Assembly: GCA_019236545.1 (NCBI GenBank)
Contig: JAFAIV010000035.1
Span: 1-19,341 of the forward strand
DNA: 19,341 nucleotides
Direction: 5' to 3'
DNA from: Actinomycetota bacterium
GTDB lineage: Bacteria > Actinomycetota > Thermoleophilia > Gaiellales > Gaiellaceae
Made by a program: the position numbers and the translations under genes. Positions 13,675 through 19,341 of this stretch are shown one piece after another (within the stretch, counting starts at the first letter, position 1; every line of letters begins with the position of its first letter). Under the pieces are notes generated by a model that had not been told where the DNA came from, made no database searches, and worked only from the letters and a program-made list of their open reading frames with translations.

Positions 13675-13701
13675 TCAACTCCTCGGCTCGGAGGCCGATG
13701 A
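13675..13701 (+). promoter_or_regulatory. Sigma-28-type promoter of the flgB-fliI operon
   Basis: TCAA (13675-13678), 15 bases, then GCCGATGA (13694-13701), in the only gap (about 100 bp) between the filament-chaperone genes and the basal-body operon. Transcription would begin near 13706-13710, giving a leader of about 60-65 nt before flgB. Confidence 0.8.
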
Positions 13702-13704
13702 ATG

Positions 13705-13774
13705 GTGGGCCGCAAGGGAGTGCGGGCCGGAACCCACGGACGGGGTCGCCCTACGCGCAGGGAGTACCCGTGGG
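13705..13774 (+). promoter_or_regulatory. flgB leader with two mutually exclusive stem-loops (candidate RNA switch)
   Basis: Fold A pairs GTGGG (13705-13709) with CCCAC (13733-13737) and, inside it, CCGCA (13710-13714) with TGCGG (13721-13725). Fold B pairs CCCACGG (13733-13739) with CCGTGGG (13768-13774), with an inner CCCT (13749-13752) to AGGG (13759-13762) helix. Fold B covers both the Shine-Dalgarno AGGGAG (13759-13764) and the GTG start (13770-13772). Bases 13733-13737 belong to both folds, so only one can form. The pairings are directly visible; the switching role is inferred. Confidence 0.45.
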
Positions 13775-14120
13775 AATCTTCGACGTCACGCAGAGCGTCC
13801 TCCAGGAGGCCATGTCGGGTGCGGCCCTCCGGGAGCAGGTGCTCGCGAACAACGTCGCCAACGCGAACACACCGGGTTACACGCGCTCGGACGTCGATTT
13901 CCAGAGCGCGATCCAGCAGGCCCTCGCGAACGGCGCCCCCGTCGACCAGCTCCAGTTCCAGCCGCAGACCGACAACTCGGCGCCGCTGACGCTCGACGGC
14001 AACAACGTCAGCGTCGACGGCGAGATGTCGAAGCTCAGCGAGAACACGATCCTCTACCAGTCGCTCGAGGGGATCGCGAAGGCGCGGCTGAAGATGCTCG
14101 AGGACGCGGTGAAGTCGTGA
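13770..14120 (+). CDS. flgB: Flagellar proximal rod protein FlgB
   Basis: FlgB is a subunit of the proximal rod, exported and assembled on the MS ring with FliE, FlgC and FlgF. The protein has 116 residues from the chosen start. LREQVLANNVANANTPGYTR (about residues 20-39) is the rod/hook N-terminal signature, and SLEGIAKARLKMLEDAVK is the matching C-terminal helix. An in-frame ATG at 13698 would add 24 residues but overlaps the -10 box. GTG 13770 has an AGGGAG Shine-Dalgarno with 5-base spacing and gives the normal MGIFD-type start. The leader can fold so that this ribosome site is hidden. The stop codon overlaps the GTG start of flgC by 4 bp. It is the first gene of a continuous basal-body and export operon. 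Confidence 0.95.
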   Translation: MGIFDVTQSVLQEAMSGAALREQVLANNVANANTPGYTRSDVDFQSAIQQALANGAPVDQLQFQPQTDNSAPLTLDGNNVSVDGEMSKLSENTILYQSLEGIAKARLKMLEDAVKS

Positions 14121-14536
14121 GCGGCCTGTTCGGCATCTTCGGCATCACCGGCTCGGGCATGGCGGCCGAGCGGACGCGCATGGACGTCATCGCGTCCAAC
14201 CTCGCCAACGCGGACACGACGCGCGGCCCCGACGGCCAGCCGTACAAGCGCAAGGAGGTCATCCTCCAGGCGACCCCGACGAACGGCACCAGCTTCGCCG
14301 ATCGCCTCGCGGGCGTCCAGGTGGCCGGGATCGTCGACGACTCGTCCCCCGGCAAGCAGGTCTACGACCCCGGCAACCCGGACGCCAACGCGCAGGGCTA
14401 CGTGACGCTCCCCAACGTCAACCCGGTCACCGAGATGGTCGACCTGATCACCGCCTCGCGCGGCTACGAGGCCGACGTCCAGGCGCTCCAGTCGGCGAAG
14501 AGCCTGTTCACCTCGACGATCGACCTCCTCAAGTAG
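14117..14536 (+). CDS. flgC: Flagellar proximal rod protein FlgC
   Basis: FlgC is another proximal rod subunit. It has 139 residues with the N-terminal MAAERTRMDVIASNLANADT motif (about 15-34), the central YKRKEVILQA strand typical of FlgC, and the C-terminal NVNPVTEMVDLITASRGYEA followed by DVQALQSAKSLF, which form the coiled-coil ends shared by axial proteins. The GTG start sits in a GTGA overlap with the flgB stop, so translation is probably coupled. fliE follows 2 bases after the stop. Confidence 0.96.
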   Translation: MSGLFGIFGITGSGMAAERTRMDVIASNLANADTTRGPDGQPYKRKEVILQATPTNGTSFADRLAGVQVAGIVDDSSPGKQVYDPGNPDANAQGYVTLPNVNPVTEMVDLITASRGYEADVQALQSAKSLFTSTIDLLK

Positions 14537-14538
14537 CG

Positions 14539-14856
14539 ATGTCGGCTCTCGGACCCATCGCCGGCCTCGTGCCGACCGCGACCACCACGCCGATCCAGGA
14601 CGCCGGCCCCGGCAGCACGACCGGCAGCGGCTCCGGCGGCGGCTTCGGCAAGGCGCTCGCGAATGCCGTCGACGGCCTCAACAACCAGATCAACAGCGCG
14701 TCCGACCAGGCCCAGCAGCTCGCGGCCGGCCAGACGCAGGACCTGACGGGCGTCGTCATGGCGACCGAGCAGGCGTCGATCGAGCTCGAGGTCGCCTCGC
14801 AGATCCGCAGCAAGGCGGTCGACGCGTACCAGGAAATCTTCCGGATGCAGGTGTAG
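14539..14856 (+). CDS. fliE: Flagellar hook-basal body protein FliE
   Basis: FliE links the MS ring to the rod and is one of the first exported subunits. The 105-residue size is normal. The conserved C-terminal half includes GFGKALANAVDGLNNQI and IELEVASQIRSKAVDAYQEI ending in FRMQV, the family hallmark. The first ~35 residues are Gly/Ser/Thr/Pro-rich and variable. ATG 14539 follows the flgC stop by 2 bases, and fliF begins 4 bases after its own stop, consistent with cotranscription. Confidence 0.94.
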   Translation: MSALGPIAGLVPTATTTPIQDAGPGSTTGSGSGGGFGKALANAVDGLNNQINSASDQAQQLAAGQTQDLTGVVMATEQASIELEVASQIRSKAVDAYQEIFRMQV

Positions 14857-14860
14857 CTGA

Positions 14861-16387
14861 ATGGCCGACGGCACCTCGAAGCTCCGCGACATCTGGAACG
14901 GCCTCGAGACGAAGGGGCAGTTGACCCTCGTCGGCGCCGCCGTCGGCGTCGTGGTCGTCTTCTTCCTGCTCTTCAACTACGCATCGAAGCCGAGCTACTC
15001 GACGCTCTACACCGGCCTGCAGCCGACCGACACGGCGAACATCACCGCCGCGCTGACCGGCGCCGGTATCCCGTGGCGGGTCGGCGCGGGCGGCACCGAG
15101 GTCGACGTCAAGAGCGGCCAGGAGGCCGCGGCGCAGGTCGCGCTCGCGTCCAAGGGCCTGCCGACGAGCGGCCACGTCGGCTTCGAGATCTTCGACAAGA
15201 CGAGCCTCGGCGCGACCGAGTTCCAGCAGCAGGTCGACTACCAGCGCGCCCTCGAGGGCGAGCTCGACCGGGCGCTGATGCAGATCCAGGGCGTCCAGAA
15301 CGCCGACGTCCAGCTCGTGATCCCGCAGGACACGCTCTTCGCCGACCAGTCGTCGACCGCGAGCGCCTCGGCGCTGCTGACGACGTCGACCTCGCTCGAC
15401 GGCTCCACCGTCCGCGGCATCGCGCACCTGATCTCGGGCGCCGTGAAGGGCCTCTCGCCCGACAACGTCACGCTCACCGACCAGACGGGCTCGCTCCTCT
15501 GGCCCGATGCCAGCAACGGCGGCACGGGGGCGGCGGCGGCGACGCTCCAGGCCGACCAGACCTACGCGACGCAGCTCTCCGGCGAGATCAACGCGATGCT
15601 CGCGCAGACGCTCGGCACGGGGAAGGCGCAGGCGCGCGTCCACGCCGACCTCAACGTCAACCAGGCGACGATCGACCAGATCACGTACGGCAAGGGCGCA
15701 GCGGCGCAGACGCAGTCGAGCAAGGAGTCGCTGAAGTCGACCGGCGGCGGTGCCGCGCTCCCGGCCGGCACGGCGTCGAACGTCCCGGGCGCGACGAACA
15801 CGTCGACGAACCCGACCTCGACGTCGAACTACACGAACCAGACGAGCAACACGACGAACGCGATCGACCGCACCGTCACGCACACGGTCGTCGCGCCGGG
15901 GACCGTCAACCACCTCGACGTCGCCCTGCTCGTCGACAAGTCGATCCCGGCTGCCCAGGCGAACGCGCTCAAGGCGTCCGTCGCGGCGATGGCCGGTCTG
16001 CAGCCGAAGCGCGGCGACACGATCACGCTCACGCAGCTCGCGTTCGCCAAGGCGCCCGCCGCGACCGCCACTGCGACGAAGACGAACCCCTTGATGGCGA
16101 AGATCGGCCTCGCGAAGTACGCGCTCGCCGGCCTCGGCGCCCTGATCTTCCTGCTGATGATGCGGCGCGGCCTGAAGCGTCGGGAGGGCGAGTCGGTCGC
16201 CGAGCCGGTCTGGCTGCGCGAGATCGAGGGCCCGACGCCGATCGCCGAGCTCGAGGTCGCGCCGGTGCGCGCCGGGCTCGAGCCGGCCGTCGCGCGGCGC
16301 GAGACGGTCCGCACGCAGGTCGAGGAGATCGTCAGGAAGGAGCCTGAGCAGGTCGCGGCTCAGATCGGGCAATGGCTGAAGGAGTAG
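14861..16387 (+). CDS. fliF: Flagellar MS-ring protein FliF
   Basis: FliF forms the membrane-embedded MS ring on which the rotor and export gate assemble. The 508-residue product has a first membrane segment at about 21-39, ring-building domains including YSTLYTGLQPTD, GIPWRV and LEGELDRALMQIQGVQNADVQL, and the RBM3 region with AQARVHADLN. A long Ser/Thr/Asn-rich linker of about 60 residues follows (near 300-340, around NTSTNPTSTSNYTN). A second membrane segment lies at ~417-434. The C-terminal tail ends in VEEIVRKEPEQVAAQIGQWLKE, the helix that binds FliG. The gene overlaps fliG by 16 bp. It is shorter than many proteobacterial FliF proteins, mainly in the periplasmic loops. Confidence 0.97.
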   Translation: MADGTSKLRDIWNGLETKGQLTLVGAAVGVVVVFFLLFNYASKPSYSTLYTGLQPTDTANITAALTGAGIPWRVGAGGTEVDVKSGQEAAAQVALASKGLPTSGHVGFEIFDKTSLGATEFQQQVDYQRALEGELDRALMQIQGVQNADVQLVIPQDTLFADQSSTASASALLTTSTSLDGSTVRGIAHLISGAVKGLSPDNVTLTDQTGSLLWPDASNGGTGAAAATLQADQTYATQLSGEINAMLAQTLGTGKAQARVHADLNVNQATIDQITYGKGAAAQTQSSKESLKSTGGGAALPAGTASNVPGATNTSTNPTSTSNYTNQTSNTTNAIDRTVTHTVVAPGTVNHLDVALLVDKSIPAAQANALKASVAAMAGLQPKRGDTITLTQLAFAKAPAATATATKTNPLMAKIGLAKYALAGLGALIFLLMMRRGLKRREGESVAEPVWLREIEGPTPIAELEVAPVRAGLEPAVARRETVRTQVEEIVRKEPEQVAAQIGQWLKE

Positions 16388-17397
16388 CGACCAAGCTCGA
16401 CGGTCGCCGCAAGGCGGCCGTCCTCTGTGTCTCCCTCGGGCCGCAGGCCGCGGCCCAGATCATGAAGCACCTCGACGAGGAGGCGCTCGAGGCGCTGACG
16501 ATCGAGATGGCGAAGACGCGCAACGTCGAGCCCGAGGCGACCGACGTCGTCTTCGACGAGCTCGTCGAGCTCGCCTACGCCCGCGGCTTCCTCGCCGGCG
16601 GCGGCCTCTACTACGCCCGCGAGGTGCTCGAGCACGCGCTCGGCCCGGAGAAGGCGGACGCCCTGCTGGCGCGCCTCGGCTCCGCGGTCGAGGTGACGCC
16701 CTTCGACTTCCTGCGCCGGATCCCGCCGGAGCAGATCTACGCGTTCCTGCGCAGCGAGTCGGCGCAGACGATCGCGCTCGTGATCGCCAACCTCCCGACC
16801 TCCGACGTCGCCGCCAAGGTGCTGCAGCAGCTCCCGCCGGAGCGCCAGGCCGAGGTGGCGCTGCGCATCGCGACGATGGGGCAGACCTCGCCGGCCGTCG
16901 TGAAGGACGTCGCCGGGGTCATGAAGCAGAAGCTCGACCTCGTCATGCACCAGGAGTACGCGGTCGCCGGCGGTGTCCAGTCGGTCGCCGAGATCCTCAA
17001 CTCCGCCGACCGCGCGACCGAGCGCAACATCCTCGACGGCCTCGCCCGCGAGGACCCCGAGCTCGCGGACGAGGTTCGCGCGCTCCTGTTCGTCTTCGAG
17101 GACATCCTCAAGCTCGACAACCGCTCGATCCAGATGATCCTCAAGGAGGTCGACACGAAGGACCTCGCGCTCGCCCTGCGTGGCGCGAGCGAGGACCTGA
17201 CCGACGCGGTCCTCACCAACATGTCGCAGCGCGCGGCCGAGATGCTGCGCGAGGAGATGGAGATCATGCCGCCACAGCGCCGGCGCGTGGTCGAGGAGGC
17301 CCAGTCGAAGATCGTCGCCGTCGTGCGGCGCCTCGAGGATGCCGGCCAGCTGATGATCTCCCGCGGCGGCGGCGGCGACGAAGAGCTCATCGCGTGA
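16372..17397 (+). CDS. fliG: Flagellar motor switch protein FliG
   Basis: FliG is the rotor protein between FliF and FliM that interacts with the stator. The 341 residues cover all three domains: N-terminal KAAVLCVSLG, middle TIALVIANL with LPPERQAEVALRIATM (154-169) and GGVQSVAEILN (200-210), and the C-terminal block FEDILKLDNRSIQMILKEV with ALALRGA and MSQRAAEMLREEME. Charged torque-helix positions are retained (Arg270, Arg287, Glu294, Glu295, Arg303). Several normally conserved motifs differ: EHPQ is ESAQ (129-132), MFxF is LFVF (239-242), and GPVR is PPQR (300-303). The start lies inside fliF (16-bp overlap), and the stop overlaps the fliH GTG by 4 bp. Confidence 0.97.
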   Translation: MAEGVATKLDGRRKAAVLCVSLGPQAAAQIMKHLDEEALEALTIEMAKTRNVEPEATDVVFDELVELAYARGFLAGGGLYYAREVLEHALGPEKADALLARLGSAVEVTPFDFLRRIPPEQIYAFLRSESAQTIALVIANLPTSDVAAKVLQQLPPERQAEVALRIATMGQTSPAVVKDVAGVMKQKLDLVMHQEYAVAGGVQSVAEILNSADRATERNILDGLAREDPELADEVRALLFVFEDILKLDNRSIQMILKEVDTKDLALALRGASEDLTDAVLTNMSQRAAEMLREEMEIMPPQRRRVVEEAQSKIVAVVRRLEDAGQLMISRGGGGDEELIA

Positions 17398-18011
17398 CGA
17401 CGCAGTTCGAGTACGAGCAGCTCGAGGCCACCGTGCATCTCGGCGGGACCGCGGCGGACCGCTCGGCGATCATCCTCGCCGAGGCGCGCGCGCAGGCCGC
17501 GCAGATGCGTCTCGAGGCGCAGCGGCAGGGCTTCGAGGCCGGGCTCTCCGAGGGGCGCACCGTCGCCGACCAGGAGATCGTCCCGGCGCGCTCGGCGCTG
17601 GAGCACGCGGCCCGCGAGGTCGTCGACCAGCTCGACGCGCGGGTGGAGCTGCTGGAGCGGCAGGCGGTCGAGCTCGCGGTGCAGCTCGCCGAGCGCGTCG
17701 TCGCCGCGTCGCTCGACGTCAGGCCGGAGCTCATCCTCGACACGATCCGCGGGGTCCTGCGCGGTGTGCTCGAGCGCGACCGGATCGTGCTCGAGGTGAA
17801 CCCGGAGGATCTCGCGCTCGTCCAGTCCGGCGCCGCGGAGATCGCCGCGAAGCTCGGCGGAATCCGCGAGCTCGAGGTGATCGCCGAGCCGCGCGTCTCC
17901 CGCGGCGGCTGCGTCGTGCGCACCGCCGAGGGCGAGGTCGACGGCTCCGTCGCCAGCCAGCTCGACCGCGCGCGCGAGGTCATGTTGCGCGCGCTGAACG
18001 GCGATGCCTGA
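17394..18011 (+). CDS. fliH: Flagellar export ATPase regulator FliH
   Basis: FliH is the stator-like partner of the export ATPase FliI and connects it to the C ring. The 205-residue protein has an Ala/Glu/Gln-rich helical N-terminal half, including EARAQAAQMRLEAQRQGFEAG (27-47) with the GxxxG-like EAGLSEGRTVA. The C-terminal FliH/YscL domain follows, with LAVQLAERVVAASL, the VNPEDLALV strand and the RGGCVVRTAEGEVDGS turn near residue 165. The GTG start is in a 4-bp overlap with the fliG stop, and the 3' end overlaps fliI by 8 bp, so these subunits are probably produced in fixed ratio. Confidence 0.93.
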   Translation: MTTQFEYEQLEATVHLGGTAADRSAIILAEARAQAAQMRLEAQRQGFEAGLSEGRTVADQEIVPARSALEHAAREVVDQLDARVELLERQAVELAVQLAERVVAASLDVRPELILDTIRGVLRGVLERDRIVLEVNPEDLALVQSGAAEIAAKLGGIRELEVIAEPRVSRGGCVVRTAEGEVDGSVASQLDRAREVMLRALNGDA

Positions 18012-19341
18012 GGGCCTCGCCGCGGCCGCCGACGCGCTCGGCGCGTCGAGCCTCTACCGACGGCGCGGCCGCGTCCGCAACCTGATCGGCCTCGTCATCG
18101 AGGCGACCGGGATGCAGGCCGAGGTGGGGGAGCGCTGCGAGATCGCGACCGGCCGCAACCGCGAGCCCGTCCCGGCGGAGGTCGTCGGCTTCCGCAACGG
18201 CGACACGCTCCTGATGCCGCTCGGCGACATGACCGGGATCGCCCCCGGCAACCTCGTCACCGGCACCGGCCGGCCGCTCGAGCTCCGCGTCGGCGACCAC
18301 CTGCTCGGCCGCGTCCTCGACGGCCTCGGCCGCCCGCTCGACGGCTCGCCGCTCCCGGACGAGGGCCGCGCGCGCTCGACGCTCGCGCCGCCGCCCGCCG
18401 CGCTCTCGCGCTCGCGCATCCGCGAGCGGCTCGACCTCGGCGTCCGCGCGCTCGACACGCTCGTCCCGTGCGGCAAGGGCCAGCGCCTCGGGATCTTCGC
18501 CGGATCCGGCGTCGGCAAGTCCTCGCTCCTCGGCATGATCGCCCGCTCGACGACCGCGGACGTGAACGTGATCGGCCTCGTCGGCGAGCGCGGGAGGGAG
18601 GTGCGCGAGTTCATCGAGCGCGACCTCGGCTCCGCGCTCGGCCGCTCGGTCGTCGTCGTCGCGACCTCCGACGAGCCCGCGCTCGTCCGGATCAAGGCCG
18701 CGTTCACCGCGACGGCGATCGCCGAGCACTTCCGCGACCAGGGCAAGCAGGTGCTGCTGATGATGGACTCGCTGACGCGCTTTGCGATGGCACAGCGCGA
18801 GATCGGCCTCGCGATCGGCGAGCCGCCCGCGACCCGCGGCTACACGCCGAGCGTCTTCGCGCTCCTGCCGCGGCTGCTCGAGCGCGCCGGCACCTCCGAC
18901 CGCGGCTCGATCACCGGCCTCTACACCGTCCTCGTCGAGGGCGACGACATGAACGAGCCGATCGCCGACGCGGCCCGCTCGATCCTCGACGGCCACGCCG
19001 TCCTCTCGCGGCGGCTCGCGCACCGCGGCCACTACCCCGCGATCGACGTCCTCGAGTCCGTCTCGCGCCTCGACCGCGAGCTCGTCTCACCCGAGGTCTT
19101 CCGCGCCGCGCAGGTGCTCCGCGAGCTGCTCGCGCTCCACCGCGAGAAGGAGGACCTGATCCAGATCGGCGCCTACGGCTACGGCACCGACCCGCAGCTC
19201 GACCGCGCGATCGACCTACGGCCCGCGATCGACGGCTTCCTCCGCCAGGCGGTGGAGGAGAGCGAGCCGGCGGTCCTGGCCGACCAGAAGCTCCTCGAGC
19301 TCGTCGGCGGCGTGGACGTCGCCCGGCTGGACGAGGACGTG
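18004..19341 (+). CDS. fliI: Flagellum-specific export ATPase FliI (partial, 3' end beyond right edge)
   Basis: FliI is the hexameric ATPase of the flagellar type III export apparatus. The frame is open from ATG 18004 to the window end, 446 codons, so only a short C-terminal piece can be missing given the usual 430-450 residues. The Walker A loop AGSGVGKS is at 166-173, the Walker B strand VLLMMDSLTRFA has Asp255, and the FliI/YscN hallmark TRGYTPSVFALLPRLLERAG follows; LVEGDDMNEPIADAARSILDGH is the arginine-finger region. The N-terminal beta-barrel begins with VIEATGMQAEVGE. The start overlaps the fliH stop by 8 bp. Similarity to the F1 ATPase beta subunit is expected, but the TRGYTPSVF block identifies FliI. 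Confidence 0.96.
   Translation, partial: MPEGLAAAADALGASSLYRRRGRVRNLIGLVIEATGMQAEVGERCEIATGRNREPVPAEVVGFRNGDTLLMPLGDMTGIAPGNLVTGTGRPLELRVGDHLLGRVLDGLGRPLDGSPLPDEGRARSTLAPPPAALSRSRIRERLDLGVRALDTLVPCGKGQRLGIFAGSGVGKSSLLGMIARSTTADVNVIGLVGERGREVREFIERDLGSALGRSVVVVATSDEPALVRIKAAFTATAIAEHFRDQGKQVLLMMDSLTRFAMAQREIGLAIGEPPATRGYTPSVFALLPRLLERAGTSDRGSITGLYTVLVEGDDMNEPIADAARSILDGHAVLSRRLAHRGHYPAIDVLESVSRLDRELVSPEVFRAAQVLRELLALHREKEDLIQIGAYGYGTDPQLDRAIDLRPAIDGFLRQAVEESEPAVLADQKLLELVGGVDVARLDEDV

Noticed and set aside
13704..13752. c-di-GMP-I (GEMM) riboswitch
   Set aside because: GGGCCGCAAGGG, GGGCC and GGGGTCGCC recall parts of the motif, but the 5' helix with its GNRA loop and the exact GACGCAAAGCC core are missing, and the region that should hold the 5' half is the promoter.
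13698..13769. ATG at 13698 as flgB start
   Set aside because: It overlaps the -10 box and lacks a Shine-Dalgarno. The GTG at 13770 has AGGGAG at good spacing and gives the normal FlgB N-terminus.
1..19341. Mobile elements, CRISPR arrays, tRNA or rRNA genes
   Set aside because: I found no transposase or integrase motifs, no regularly spaced repeats and no RNA gene signatures. Composition looks even across the glycosylation/flagellar boundary, giving no direct sign of recent transfer.

Overview
The window is about 19.3 kb of very GC-rich DNA, with GC-rich third codon positions, GTG starts and many 4-bp gene overlaps. It encodes a bacterial flagellar locus joined to a glycosylation locus. Composition and gene order suggest a motile actinobacterial-type bacterium, perhaps Thermoleophilia. 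No rRNA or other phylogenetic marker is present, so this placement is inference.

Left part (1-10982), sugar and glycosyltransferase genes. A minus-strand operon runs rfbF-like cytidylyltransferase (1409-2251), SDR-type sugar-nucleotide oxidoreductase/epimerase (393-1412), then an RmlC-like 3,5-epimerase cut by the left edge (1-384). Facing away from it is a GT2 glycosyltransferase with a long extra C-terminal half (2329-4092). This converges with, and overlaps by 31 bp, a minus-strand GT4 enzyme (4062-5918). Divergent from that is a two-gene operon: a protein with two complete GT4 domains (6001-8550) and a GT2-TPR protein (8562-10982).

Right part (11073-19341), flagellar genes, all on the plus strand: flaG, fliD, fliS, a small FliT/FlgN-like gene, flgB, flgC, fliE, fliF, fliG, fliH and fliI (fliI is cut by the right edge). 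Most neighbours overlap or are separated by a few bases. Flagellin, hook genes and the sigma factor gene are outside the window.

The most notable feature is one promoter signature repeated seven times, at nearly every transcription-unit boundary: T(A/C)AA, 15 bases (16 in one case), then GCCGAtnn. This is the FliA/WhiG (sigma-28) class. It sits upstream of rfbF, the GT2 gene, the GT4 gene, the tandem-GT operon, flaG-fliD, fliS and flgB-fliI. Sugar-nucleotide synthesis, four large glycosyltransferases and flagellar assembly therefore appear to be one regulon, which points to glycosylation of flagellin or another filament protein. The two divergent intergenic regions share an unusual design: the -35 boxes lie back to back as a 13-bp palindrome TTnAG-nCG-CTnAA, and the start codons lie so close to the -10 boxes that the mRNAs should be leaderless or nearly so.

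The flgB operon instead has a leader of about 65 nt that can fold in two mutually exclusive ways, one of which hides the Shine-Dalgarno sequence and GTG start. That makes it a candidate RNA switch controlling basal-body synthesis. No stretch longer than 300 bases lacks a gene. I saw no tRNA, rRNA, CRISPR array, insertion sequence or long repeat.
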